NCBI RefSeq assembly: GCF_900103415.1
Contig: NZ_FMXB01000018.1
Span: forward strand, 1 to 60,055
Reading direction: 5' to 3'
DNA from: Methanobrevibacter millerae
Lineage (GTDB): Archaea; Methanobacteriota; Methanobacteria; Methanobacteriales; Methanobacteriaceae
DNA length: 60,055 nucleotides
The translations under genes were made by a program, and so were the position numbers. Shown here piece by piece: positions 48,936 through 58,498 of this stretch (positions within the stretch are counted from its first letter, which is position 1; every line of letters starts with the position of its first letter). The notes below the pieces were generated by a model. That model was not told the origin of the DNA. It worked only from the letters and a program-made list of their open reading frames with translations, and ran no database searches.

Positions 48936-50276
48936 ATGGATATTTACTCTACATTAACTCGTAGTAAAGAGAATTTTGAAACTATTAACAAAGACCGTGT
49001 AAACCTTTTCGTTTGCGGTCCTACAGTTTATGATGACGCTCATATAGGTCATGGAAGAACTTACATTTCTTTTGATACAATTAAAAGGTATCTGGAATAC
49101 TCCGGATATGCAGTCTTTTACATTCAAAACATTACTGACATTGATGATAAAATCATAAACAGGTCAAAAGAATCCGGAATTCCGGCACATGATATAGCCA
49201 GGAAGTTTGAAAAAAGGTACATTGAAGACATGACTAAATTAAATGTAACCGGCGTTAATTTATTCGCAAGAGCAACCGATCATCTTGGCGAAATAATTGA
49301 CCAAATTCAAAGATTAATCGATAAGGGTTTTGCCTATGAAAGTGAGGATGGAGTTTACTTCGAAATCGATAAGTTTGAAGAATTCGGTAAATTGTCAAAC
49401 AGGAATACTGAAGAGCTGGAATCCCACAGGGACTTGGCCGAAACCACCAAAAGAAATCCTCAGGATTTTGCGTTATGGAAAAAACGAGAAAACGTTGACG
49501 AGCCTGTTTTCCCTTCCCCATGGGGTGACGGAAGGCCTGGCTGGCATATTGAAGATACTGCAATTACCGAGTATTACTTCGGCGAACAGTATGACGTTCA
49601 CGGCGGAGGACTTGACCTGATATTTCCTCACCACGAAGCCGAAATCACCCAGATGGAAGCCGTCAGCGGAAAATCCCCTATGGTAAGATACTGGCTCCAC
49701 ACAGGATTTTTAAACGTTAACGGAGAGAAAATGTCAAAATCCCTCCATAACTTCATTACAATCCGTGACCTTCTTGAAGACTGGGATGCGGACACTTTCA
49801 GGTTCTTTGTGCTTTCAACCCATTACAGAAGTCCTATAGACTTCTCAAAGGATTCACTTCACCAGTCCCAGAAAAGTTTGGAAAAGATTAAAAAATTTTA
49901 TTCAGCATTGGATGTTGAATCAGGTGACGTTGAAAGCGATTTGGATGCTTTAAAAATAGCGAAAGAAGAATTCTTTAACAGTATGGATGATGATTTTAAC
50001 ACTCCAAAAGCAATTGCATCCATTTTCGTTCTAATTAATGACTGTAAGAATATAGATTTAAGTGAAAATGATAAAATAGCTGTCAAATCATTTTTGGATG
50101 ACGTCTCTCAGATATTGGGTGTTGACTTCTATCTTGAAGAGGTTTCAGCAGGCTCTGATGATTTGCTGGATTTAATCACTGACGTTAGATCTGAACTCAG
50201 GGCAGCAAAACAGTATGACTTGTCTGATAAAATTAGGGATAGGTTAAATGATTTAGGTTATGAAATAAGTGATTAA
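48936..50276 (+). CDS. cysS: Cysteine--tRNA ligase
   Basis: 446 residues. Class I synthetase: zinc cysteine in FVCGPTVYDDAHIGHGRTY (HIGH region), GWHIEDTA with the zinc cysteine position replaced by GW-HIE, FPHHEAE, and KMSKSLHN. GAGGA seven bases before ATG 48936 sets the start; the longer frame would run through the tRNA. Many methanogens charge tRNA-Cys through SepRS/SepCysS; this one has direct CysRS next to its own substrate tRNA gene. Confidence 0.96.
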   Translation: MDIYSTLTRSKENFETINKDRVNLFVCGPTVYDDAHIGHGRTYISFDTIKRYLEYSGYAVFYIQNITDIDDKIINRSKESGIPAHDIARKFEKRYIEDMTKLNVTGVNLFARATDHLGEIIDQIQRLIDKGFAYESEDGVYFEIDKFEEFGKLSNRNTEELESHRDLAETTKRNPQDFALWKKRENVDEPVFPSPWGDGRPGWHIEDTAITEYYFGEQYDVHGGGLDLIFPHHEAEITQMEAVSGKSPMVRYWLHTGFLNVNGEKMSKSLHNFITIRDLLEDWDADTFRFFVLSTHYRSPIDFSKDSLHQSQKSLEKIKKFYSALDVESGDVESDLDALKIAKEEFFNSMDDDFNTPKAIASIFVLINDCKNIDLSENDKIAVKSFLDDVSQILGVDFYLEEVSAGSDDLLDLITDVRSELRAAKQYDLSDKIRDRLNDLGYEISD

Positions 50277-50286
50277 GAATGGAGAA

Positions 50287-50805
50287 TTAAATCTCCAGTT
50301 CTTCTATTTTTTTAAGTGCTTCTTCGATGCCTTCGCCTTTTCCTGCTGCGCCTTTTGCACTTATTGTTTCTATTACTTCCATTCCCATGAATGCGAATGG
50401 CATTGTTTCCATGGATTTAATGTAAGAATCAAAAGCTTCTGATGGATTGGCTTGGGTAAATACCTGTATGACTTTTGTTCCTGCAAGTGACCTTTCCTGA
50501 TTTTGTGAAATCATGTAGAATCTGTCTATGATAGTTTTTGCTTGTGCAGACATTTGGCCGAAATAGATTGGACTTGAAAATATTAATAGGTCTGCATCTT
50601 CGATTTTTGCAATTATGTTCCTTACGTCATCGTCTTTAACGCAGTCTCCTTTTTGACAGGATTGGCATGCATCACAATATCTCAAATCCAATTCATTTAA
50701 GAAGAATACTTCATTTTCACCATCAATTTTCTCAATTACTTTGTTGACTAGTATGTCACAGTTTCCATTTTTACGTGGACTTCCGATTAATGCTATAGTT
50801 TTCAT
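50287..50805 (-). CDS. Flavodoxin-fold NAD(P)H-dependent reductase (FMN reductase family)
   Basis: 172 residues. The FMN phosphate loop is IGSPRKNGNC; the middle has YCDACQSCQKGDC, a cysteine cluster seen in iron-sulfur flavoproteins, and PIYFGQMSAQAK contacts the flavin ring. It probably passes electrons from a nicotinamide or ferredoxin to small acceptors. It converges on cysS with a 10-base gap. Confidence 0.9.
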   Translation of the reverse strand: MKTIALIGSPRKNGNCDILVNKVIEKIDGENEVFFLNELDLRYCDACQSCQKGDCVKDDDVRNIIAKIEDADLLIFSSPIYFGQMSAQAKTIIDRFYMISQNQERSLAGTKVIQVFTQANPSEAFDSYIKSMETMPFAFMGMEVIETISAKGAAGKGEGIEEALKKIEELEI

Positions 50806-51141
50806 ATAACTCTCTCCAAAATAATTTTAATTAATTAATGATTTAATTTTTAAGTTATATATAATTAATAGTTACTTTTTCTTTTCATGAATGGGCATCC
50901 GACAAAAGTAGATTTTTAATTTAATTTTTTTTATAACTTTGTTATCTTTTTCTTATTTTATTAATTTACATATGAAATTTTACTTCATATATTTATTTTA
51001 GTTTTATTATTACTTAATTTTTATTATAGGTTATATATTATTCTCCATAGTTAATATAAATTGATTTAATGATAGAAATATTTATAATACTATGTTATAT
51101 ATAGTTTATATTAGATATTAATTATTTTGAGTTGTTTGTTT
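50806..51141. other. AT-rich gap, no gene seen
   Basis: 336 bases before the degenerate transposase. Long A/T runs and several TATA-like stretches occur, but no ORF, RNA or clear inverted repeat that would mark the left end of the insertion. Confidence 0.5.
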
Positions 51142-52650
51142 ATGGTTATGAAATATATTGACAAGAATCAGCGTAAATTAGAGATTAGGACCCATGATTT
51201 TAATGTTCCGAAGAATCATATCTCTCGTTTTGTTGTTGAATTTATCGAAAAATGTTATCCAAAATTGGTTATTGAAGTTAACGAAAAAAAAGAATTGTAA
51301 GCCTTCCTATAACCTATGTTCTATGTTAAAATTGATTGTTTATGCTAAAATTGGAACATATAGAAAGTGCTAGGATTATTGCAGACATGGCGAAGTATCA
51401 TGACATATATAAGTTCTTTTGTGATGGTATAATGCCATCAGAAAGGACAATACAACGATATCGCAATGATTATGGTGAATATTATTGGACAATTACTAAA
51501 AATGACATTGAAAATAGCCAAAAAATAAGAATACACAAAATTTAATCACGTAGCAATCGATGGAACAGTTAAAAAAGCATTTAATTCTAAACCAAAATAT
51601 GATAACAAAAAAAAGAATGCAAATTATTAATCAAATACTACAAAGGACTATCTGTCAAACACAAAAAAACTTGAAAAACTCAACAAACCAGCACGAAAAA
51701 TACTAGACAACGAACAAATGAGTGACAATGAAAAATTAGAACTATTATACGATATAAAAACATAATTCACATTAACCAGACAAGATAAAATACCAATGAA
51801 TGATATAGAAGCACGCATGATGAAAGGAAAGAAAGGAAACTTCTTAGTTGCATATAATATACAATCTGCAGTTGATTACGATACAAAACTAATCTGCGGA
51901 ATAAACGTCACACAAAGCCCTACAGACCACTACGAACCACCACAAATCGCAGACAAAGCAATAAAAAAACATAGGAAAAAACACCAAAACACATGAGCGC
52001 AGATACAATATATTTAAACTAAAATAAGCCTATCATACTTCACTAACAACAATATCGACGGATTAATACCAACAAGAAAACAAAGCAAAGAAAAAATAAG
52101 AAAATTAAATCCAAAGCCATTTACATAAAGACCATTTCACATACGTAGAAGAAATAGATGCCTTCTATTGTCCTGGTGGACAATTTATGTACTTTTTTAG
52201 AGAATACACCAAACCAAACAAAGATCCAAGCAAAACCGACAAAATAACAAGAATCTACAACAATTACTCTGCCTGCAAATGCTGCATTCACAAAAACAAC
52301 TGTTTTACAGATAAACAAACACACAGAACAATCACAGAAAACGGCGAAAGAATGCAAAGAGTAATGCACCATAAAATGGAAAAAGAAGAATATAAAGAAG
52401 AATTCAGCAAAAAACCCTATGTAGAAGGACCATTTGGAATATTCAAAGAACAATTCCACATAAAACAAGAAATAGTCATCGGAGTAGTGAAAACCGAAAA
52501 AAGACTAAACCTAGACGCACTAGCATACAATATAAAAAGACTATACAACCTAAAACAAGAAAAAAAATAACAACAAAGAAGATATAATAGATTTCTGCGA
52601 AAGTATAGCCACAAAAAACCAATTAGAACTCAATGTAACAATAACTTAGC
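51142..52650 (+). pseudogene. Degenerate IS transposase (IS1182-like, DDE type)
   Basis: Pieces of one transposase are spread over several frames: the N-terminus at 51142-51300, the HTH part (MPSERTIQRYRNDYGEYY) at 51336-51545, the first catalytic Asp in HVAIDGT near 51545-51570, a middle part at 51796-51996, and the C-terminal part at 52187-52570 with the catalytic-Glu region VEGPFGIFKEQF. It then runs in another frame to a stop at 52648-52650. At least four frameshifts or stops make it inactive. I could not define terminal repeats. Confidence 0.88.
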
Positions 52651-52900
52651 GTCCCGTCAAAAGATTACTTCGGACTGACACCCGCACTCAAATTTAATGA
52701 TAAAGAAAATCATGCAAAAGCGAAAAGGAATTCACTATTAAATTCCACTAAACCTATTTTAAAAATGAACCATGAATTCAAACTTGCCTAATTGATTATA
52801 ATGAGAAATATATTATATTAGTTCAAATAAAATATATTATTACAAACTAATTTTTATATAAACATTTAAATTAAAAGTAAAAATATTTTACAGTGGTGAC

Positions 52901-54331
52901 ATGAATAAGACATTTATTACAAAAATGCCCAATCATATAGGTGCATTTTTAAAGGCAAGCAAATGCTTGTCCGATTTTGGCATAAATATTACACGTGTGA
53001 GTTATAATAAATCCGTGGATTCTCATTTATTATTTATCGATGTTGAAGGCAGTCCTGAAAGTCTTGAAAAAGCAACTCAAGAATTAATGTCAATAGGTTA
53101 TATCCACCATAATTTGGACCATCGCGATGTAGTGCTACTTGAATTTAAGCTTAAAGATATCCCTGGCGCCGTTACACCAATATTAGAGCTAATCAGTGAT
53201 TTTAATTTCAACATTACATATATCAGTTCCCAACAGACAGATAAGGAATTCCAGTTCTTTAAGATGGGTCTCGTTGTTGAAAACCAAGCAAATGTCAACA
53301 CATTCATCAAAAAAGCAAGCGAGATATGTCCCATTAAAGTAATTAATTCAAATTACGCCAATAAGATTTATGACAATAGCTTTTTTTACAACAACTTTGT
53401 AAATCAGATATCATCCACAATGGATATCTCATATGAATCCAAAAATGAACTGATCATCAATACAAACCTTGTGATGCAAATGCTTAACGAAAGCGGAGTT
53501 TTGCCGTTCCATACCTTTGACAGCATAAGCAGGTTTACAGAAATCATTGCAGCTTCAAAAGGAGAGAATTTCACACCAAGAATAACAAACCATAAAATAA
53601 CCAAAAATAGCGAAATAACACTTATCGAACCTCCCTGCGGAAGCAACATTACAATCATAAAAAGCTATGGCAAGTACTTATTCATTGATACAGGATATGC
53701 CTGCTATGAAGAGGAAATGCATTCAATCATTAAGGAAATCATCCCTGATTTTGACAATATTCCAAAAGAAGTATTCATAACCCATGCAGACGTTGACCAT
53801 TGCGGACTGTTGCCCCTTTTTGACATTATCTATGCCAGCAGCAAAAGTGCAGAATCACTGAAATCAGAATATAACAATGAAAGCAATTTCCGTGAAAAAA
53901 ATCCACTTCACAAACCATATATCCGTATTTGCAATATATTAACTTCATATAAACCCGTTCCCCCTCAAAAAATTCAAGTTGTAGGAGATGAACGAACAAT
54001 AACAAAACCCCTTGAACAAACTGGAGTTTTTGATTTTGGTGAATTTCATTTTAGTCTTTATGAAGGAAAAGGCGGCCATCTTCCCGGTGAATCTGTTCTA
54101 ATTGATTTTGAACATAAAATTGCATTTACAGGAGACATTTTTATAAATATGAAAGACATGATTCCTAAACAGGCGGAATATAATAGATATGCTCCAATTT
54201 TAATGACATCTGTTGATTTTGATTCTGACCTTTGTCGAGAAGAAAGAAATAATCTATTTAATAAATTAAACACTGGGAAATGGCAAATCTTTGGGGGTCA
54301 TGGTGGTAAAAGAACATATGAATCAAATTAA
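52901..54331 (+). CDS. ACT-ACT-metallo-beta-lactamase fusion protein
   Basis: 476 residues. The first 70 and next 80 residues look like two ACT domains (NHIGAFLKASKCLSDFGINI, then DIPGAVTPILELISDFNFNI), which bind amino acids. Residues 235-476 form a metallo-beta-lactamase fold with THADVDHCG (HxDxDH), GHLPGE, IAFTGDIF and the end motif GGHGG. A GGTG precedes the ATG. It may be an amino-acid-gated hydrolase; reaction unknown. The next gene converges. Confidence 0.82.
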   Translation: MNKTFITKMPNHIGAFLKASKCLSDFGINITRVSYNKSVDSHLLFIDVEGSPESLEKATQELMSIGYIHHNLDHRDVVLLEFKLKDIPGAVTPILELISDFNFNITYISSQQTDKEFQFFKMGLVVENQANVNTFIKKASEICPIKVINSNYANKIYDNSFFYNNFVNQISSTMDISYESKNELIINTNLVMQMLNESGVLPFHTFDSISRFTEIIAASKGENFTPRITNHKITKNSEITLIEPPCGSNITIIKSYGKYLFIDTGYACYEEEMHSIIKEIIPDFDNIPKEVFITHADVDHCGLLPLFDIIYASSKSAESLKSEYNNESNFREKNPLHKPYIRICNILTSYKPVPPQKIQVVGDERTITKPLEQTGVFDFGEFHFSLYEGKGGHLPGESVLIDFEHKIAFTGDIFINMKDMIPKQAEYNRYAPILMTSVDFDSDLCREERNNLFNKLNTGKWQIFGGHGGKRTYESN

Positions 54332-54340
54332 AAAATTGAC

Positions 54341-54973
54341 CTAATCCCTTTTCATCAGCTTCTTATAATATGTGTTTGTTTGGTATAACGCTCCCACAGG
54401 ATTGTGTGCGAGTACTTTGTCTTTTGTTACAAGTGTTGTGCATAGGGCATCAGAATATTTATAGAAAAGACTATCATGACCTACGCATAATCCTATTATT
54501 ACGTTAAGGTCTGTTTTTTCATTATTGAGTATTTTTGCCTGCAGTATTGGATTGCACATTATATTTCCAGTCATATTTGTTTTTTTATCATCTACACCAG
54601 ATATTTCTGTTTTTTTCATTGCTCCGACTTTACATGCTACGGAATATACTTCAAAGTCGTGTTTATCAAGGATTTTAGCAAATGTTCTGCTTTCTTTCAT
54701 TAGCCCAACACATGCAGCTATTCCTATTTTATTCATTTTTAGTCTTTTGGCAAATTCTATGATTTCTTCTACTCTTGTGTATTTGCAGTAGAACTCCTCT
54801 TCAATTTCTGCAGATATCCGCGATATCTCTTTGTTGTTATTTTCATTGTAAAGTTTTTCAATTTCTTTTATTTCATCACTTGTTAATTCTTTTGTTGGAC
54901 AGAATTTAGGATATTCTGAATCTTGGTGTTTGCAGTTTATAATTCCACAATTGCTGCATGAGAAATTTTTCAT
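54341..54973 (-). CDS. DUF1847 family metal-binding protein
   Basis: 210 residues. It starts with a cysteine cluster (CSNCGIINCKHQ, then FCPT) and later has cysteines in IAACVGLM, VACKVGAM, IMCNPILQ and GLCVGHDS. This matches DUF1847 proteins, probably metal-binding. GAGGA precedes ATG 54973, so I chose it over the upstream ATG at 55003. Role unknown. Confidence 0.87.
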   Translation of the reverse strand: MKNFSCSNCGIINCKHQDSEYPKFCPTKELTSDEIKEIEKLYNENNNKEISRISAEIEEEFYCKYTRVEEIIEFAKRLKMNKIGIAACVGLMKESRTFAKILDKHDFEVYSVACKVGAMKKTEISGVDDKKTNMTGNIMCNPILQAKILNNEKTDLNVIIGLCVGHDSLFYKYSDALCTTLVTKDKVLAHNPVGALYQTNTYYKKLMKRD

Positions 54974-55072
54974 AGTATTTTCCTCAATGATTATTCTATT
55001 CATATATTATTTTTTTATTTTTCTTAAAAAATAGTTATCCATATAATTTTGATGGGTTTATAAAAATAGCCA

Positions 55073-55207
55073 TTAAATTAATCTAACTTGAGCATCAATA
55101 TAACTAAGTTCCTTGACTTCTTTTACAACATCACCCTCTTTTAACTCACCAATAAGCAAAGGCGAATCTGGATTATGCAACTTTTGGTTCTTTTTAACCA
55201 GCTTCAT
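55073..55207 (-). CDS. Small ORF B of the recurrent A/B cassette (copy 2)
   Basis: 44 residues, beginning MKLVKKNQKLHNPDSPLLIG and ending YIDAQVRLI. It matches the ORF at 2525 (first half) and the one at the right edge (whole length, even the last bases before the stop). Its ATG overlaps the TGA of ORF A. No known domain; soluble and basic at the start. Confidence 0.5.
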   Translation of the reverse strand: MKLVKKNQKLHNPDSPLLIGELKEGDVVKEVKELSYIDAQVRLI

Positions 55208-55269
55208 GTTACTGTTGGCATAACAGTATAGAAATTATCTACTACTTTTTCGATTTTTATTTCATTCAT
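55204..55269 (-). CDS. Small ORF A of the recurrent A/B cassette (copy 2)
   Basis: 21 codons ending VVDNFYTVMPTVT with a TGA overlapping ORF B's start. The match to copy 1 covers about 12 residues. It may be the decayed end of a larger gene. The 55270-55489 stretch beyond it has only AT-rich sequence, with one repeat of GTAGTAGATAATT on the minus strand near 55245 and 55305. Confidence 0.3.
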   Translation of the reverse strand: MNEIKIEKVVDNFYTVMPTVT

Positions 55270-55489
55270 TACGAACGAATAATGCTTGAAAAGTAGGTGA
55301 ATTATCTACTACTATTTTAATGAATTTTGTTTCATAAGTAAAGAATCAACCCAGTTCCATCAATTGACAAGCAAATTTATCATTTAATCTGAAGTTAAAG
55401 TTTATCCTTCATTTTTAAATAATACTTCATTTATTTGAAGTAACAGTATTAACTACATCTAATGAAGTACTTCAAATTGATAAATGAAA

Positions 55490-56335
55490 TTAGATTAATG
55501 GCTTAGGACTTTGAGTGAAATCCTGAGGATACTTTTTTTCACATAACTCATATCCAATATATTCCAACCTTTCATTGAGCAATCTTTTTCCATTTTCGGT
55601 TACCGCATACAATGGAACTTTTTTTCCAGCATAATATGGTTTTCTTTCTTCAGCAGTTTCCCGTATGTTTATGGAAGAGCATCCTGAAATCACATCAGCA
55701 TAATCAAATAACATATCCGCCTCTTTTTTGGAAACATTGGTTGTATGTGCTACGAAAATATATATGTTGACATCTTCAGGTTTTGGATATTGCCTTATAT
55801 CTTTAACCATTTCTGTTGGAATAATTGTTATTGCAATGTTTTTATATCCTCTTTCAATTGCCATTTCAAGGCCTTTTAATGGATTTAACTCTGCATTTTC
55901 AGGATTTAAAACATTTTCTCTTCCAACTTTATCCATTACCTCATAAATTGGAGTGGTGCTTATCAATGCGGAAACTCTTCCTCCAACTCCCTGAACAAGT
56001 TCCGCATCATCAATCAGCAATGTCCCTACTCCCTCACATGCTCCGACTACACAATCAACATTCCCATTGATCATGTTGGTTTTTAATGTTTCGCTGGTTC
56101 CAAAGCTCATTGTGTCTTCAACATCAATTGACCTTTGTGGGGTGCACATCCCAAATTCATCTATTCTTTTGTTAATGTTGGATTTGATAAATTCTTTTGT
56201 CAAATCACCATTATGCTGACCATTGTCAAATATGGAACAGTAATCAACTACCGGTTCTCCAATGTAGGTTATTTTTCCGTTTTCTATTACGACTTCAGCT
56301 TTTCCTAATGCTTCAATTACATGTCTATCATTCAT
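55490..56335 (-). CDS. Methanogenesis marker protein 8 (DUF2099)
   Basis: 281 residues from ATG 56335, which has GGTGAT upstream; the frame is open to 56353 but lacks a better site. The sequence NDRHVIEALGKAEVVIENGKI is the usual start of this family. Conserved blocks include FGMCTPQR, VVGACEGVGTLL and VISGCSSINIRE with cysteines. It occurs in nearly all methanogens and is linked to methanogenesis, but its biochemistry is not settled to my knowledge. Confidence 0.9.
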   Translation of the reverse strand: MNDRHVIEALGKAEVVIENGKITYIGEPVVDYCSIFDNGQHNGDLTKEFIKSNINKRIDEFGMCTPQRSIDVEDTMSFGTSETLKTNMINGNVDCVVGACEGVGTLLIDDAELVQGVGGRVSALISTTPIYEVMDKVGRENVLNPENAELNPLKGLEMAIERGYKNIAITIIPTEMVKDIRQYPKPEDVNIYIFVAHTTNVSKKEADMLFDYADVISGCSSINIRETAEERKPYYAGKKVPLYAVTENGKRLLNERLEYIGYELCEKKYPQDFTQSPKPLI

Positions 56336-56415
56336 ACAATCACCAGATAACAAATGTTATATACAATGCTTTTTAAATAGATTTTGTAAGGAAAAACTCA
56401 CAATAGGTCAAAAAG

Positions 56416-56802
56416 ATGAAAAAAATTAAAGATTACGATGACAATTGCCCCATAGATGATACATTGAAATTGATATCCAAAAAATGGGTGATATTTATCA
56501 TCAGAGATATATTCTTAGGAAAAAAGCAATTCAGCGAATTTTTAGAAGAAAAAACATTGAGCAACAGAGTATTGACAGACACACTCAAATTTATGGAAGA
56601 CAATGATTTAATTACAAAACAAGTTTTTGAAAATGATATCAAAACTGAATATTCACTAACGCAAAAAGGATTCAATCTAAACAAAATTCTCTATAATATG
56701 CTGGAATACGGCCTCAATGAAGTAAACAGCGGAAATCTATCTGAAAAACAAAAAGAAGAATTATTAAATGAGTATGAAGTCCTTTTTAAAATCAATGATT
56801 AA
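56416..56802 (+). CDS. HxlR-family winged-helix regulator
   Basis: 128 residues with the family layout: NCPIDDTLKLISKKWVIFII at the start, then the DNA-reading part (FSEFLEEKTLSNRVLTDTLKFMEDNDLI) and YSLTQKG. The N-terminal cysteine could sense redox state. It diverges from the methanogenesis marker 8 gene across about 80 bases and may act there. Confidence 0.92.
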   Translation: MKKIKDYDDNCPIDDTLKLISKKWVIFIIRDIFLGKKQFSEFLEEKTLSNRVLTDTLKFMEDNDLITKQVFENDIKTEYSLTQKGFNLNKILYNMLEYGLNEVNSGNLSEKQKEELLNEYEVLFKIND

Positions 56803-56835
56803 TTTTAACGACTATTCTCATAACATATTAGAAAA

Positions 56836-57225
56836 TTATAAAAATTTTTTAGTTTCTTTTAAAAATTCTTCTGCCTGATTAATTCTTTTTTTAGCTAAAT
56901 CTTCCCCAATAGAGTCTATTGCAGAATAATCAGCATCTTCCCTATCTGATTGAGCATTAGTCAAATATTTATACACATTATATCTGAATTCATCTTCATG
57001 AACATATTTTAAACTGAACAACTGAATCAAACCTTGATGAGTTTTAGGGACATTGCATTCCTTCTTAATCAATAACGCTTTAGCGCATAAAAACATTGAA
57101 TAATAAGATAAACTAACTGAATCTGCATAACCTTCAATTTCAAATAAAGCTTTACTATGTTTTAATTTTGTTTCAGCCTTAACAATAAAAGCAAGTACCT
57201 CTTCATTATCCAATTGGTACACCAT
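56836..57225 (-). CDS. HEPN-domain protein (partner of MNT nucleotidyltransferase)
   Basis: 129 residues, helical, with SLSYYSMFLCAKALLIKK and PKTHQGLIQLF typical of COG1895-type HEPN proteins, and REDADY near the end. I do not see the classical RNase motif R-x4-6-H, so RNA cleavage is doubtful. It overlaps the MNT gene by 20 bases, the normal arrangement for such pairs, which act as toxin-antitoxin or regulatory modules. Confidence 0.87.
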   Translation of the reverse strand: MVYQLDNEEVLAFIVKAETKLKHSKALFEIEGYADSVSLSYYSMFLCAKALLIKKECNVPKTHQGLIQLFSLKYVHEDEFRYNVYKYLTNAQSDREDADYSAIDSIGEDLAKKRINQAEEFLKETKKFL

Positions 57226-57511
57226 CCTTTAAAACATTAGTTAAAAATGAGAAATTTTTAGTTTTATTGAATAAGTCTTCATTAATTACATGAGCTGAAA
57301 TAAGTTCTTGTTTATCATACATAATCCATGCAATTTCCTCTGAAATAATATCATCTATATCTTCACGATGATTGGAAATTATTAGAATATCAATGTCTGA
57401 TTCCTCATGATCATCACCACGAGCAACAGAACCAAATAATATGATTTTAATAATTTTATCACTGTTAATTGCATTTGCAAACTCACGAGCAATCTCAACT
57501 CTATTATACAT
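57206..57511 (-). CDS. MNT-type minimal nucleotidyltransferase
   Basis: 101 residues. The nucleotidyltransferase signature is LFGSVARGDDHEESDIDILI (GS...DxD). In HEPN/MNT modules this protein modifies or binds the HEPN partner. GGTGG lies before the ATG. It overlaps the HEPN gene and is translated first. Confidence 0.92.
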   Translation of the reverse strand: MYNRVEIAREFANAINSDKIIKIILFGSVARGDDHEESDIDILIISNHREDIDDIISEEIAWIMYDKQELISAHVINEDLFNKTKNFSFLTNVLKDGVPIG

Positions 57512-57851
57512 TAATAACCACCATAGATTATTAGATAATAATTAATTTAAATTTTATCAATAATAAATATTTACTAACTGCGACTTTATGAAAAACTTGA
57601 TTAATTAATATTAAAATAATCTAGTTTGTGTATCAATATGACTCATGAAATAGTTGTACCACTTATCGAAAATTTGAAAAATTTTATGACTGTTATTTAA
57701 TGAAAGTAAAAACTTTCTAAAATATATAAATTGAATTATAGATAATTTCCTAATTATTGGATGATTTTAGTTCTTCGATGAAAGAATTCGAATCCAAAAA
57801 AGATTAGAAAAGGAAAATCATGCCAAATAATGTATTAAAAACTTTAAATAT
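57512..57851. other. AT-rich gap, no gene seen
   Basis: 340 bases between the MNT gene and a broken adhesin. There is no ORF of note. The promoter of the MNT/HEPN pair is probably near 57540-57570. Confidence 0.45.
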
Positions 57852-58217
57852 ATGGATAATCTGATTCATAGCGGAGTAAAAGAGATTGTTTTAGACTCAT
57901 ATATTGTATTAGATTCAAATGAAGAATCACACTATTTGGATGGAATTAAACTGGATGTAGACGATTTAACTATTGGCGGAAACGGACATGCAATCGATGT
58001 ACAGGGATTAACACGAATATTTTACTGCACAAGAAAAAATGTTATTATTAAAAATATTATTTAAAAAACGGATTTGCGGAAGATTTTGGTGGAGCAATAT
58101 GAGGGTGAAGTAACTATAACCGAATCCACACTCAACGAAAACACCGCACAAGAGGGGTCTAGTGGAGCAATATACAACTATGATGAAAAGACATTTGAAA
58201 TTAAAGACTGTAATTAG
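57852..58217 (+). pseudogene. Fragment of an adhesin-like beta-helix gene
   Basis: The first part (57852-58064) encodes HSGVKEIVLDSYIVLDS and LTIGGNGHAIDVQGLTRIF, typical of the N-terminal beta-helix of Methanobrevibacter adhesins. After a stop, other frames continue with KNGFAEDFGGAI and VTITESTLNENTAQEG to a TAG at 58217. No signal peptide and no Ig-like part remain. Confidence 0.8.
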
Positions 58218-58298
58218 ATAATGAATATGCCCAATGATTATTAATATTTCATAAATAGTTAATAAAGAGGGATTAAGTCAATTAATCATCCTATATAA

Positions 58299-58487
58299 TT
58301 ATGTGGAATACCAATCATCCACATTAACTCTTTTAGTTTGATTTTCACTAGCTATTTTTTCATAATCTCCGGTGAATGCCACAGCACAGTCATCATGAAT
58401 AGCATCATTAGGATATGCAGTAATTTTTTCTAAAAATTCCATGACCCATTTTTTCGTGAACCCTGCCAAATCCTTTCCAACTAAATA
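58299..58487 (-). pseudogene. C-terminal fragment of an enzyme (nucleoside hydrolase-like?)
   Basis: An open stretch on the minus strand, too short to be a gene, encodes LVGKDLAGFTKKWVMEFLEK, then AIHDDCAVAF and TKRVNVDDWYST before a stop. The HDDCAVA segment recalls the HDPCAVA motif of inosine-uridine nucleoside hydrolases. No start codon is visible and the rest of the enzyme is missing. The family guess is weak; coding character is fairly clear. Confidence 0.45.
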
Positions 58488-58498
58488 AAAAATATATT

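Noticed and set aside
50885-52690. Similar stretches on either side of the IS remnant (CATCCGACAAAAG and CGTCCCGTCAAAAG)
   Set aside because: They are in direct, not inverted, orientation, short and imperfect, so they do not define IS ends or a target duplication.
56836-57225. HEPN protein as a proven RNase toxin
   Set aside because: The R-x4-6-H motif is not visible, so only the family and the pairing with MNT are claimed.
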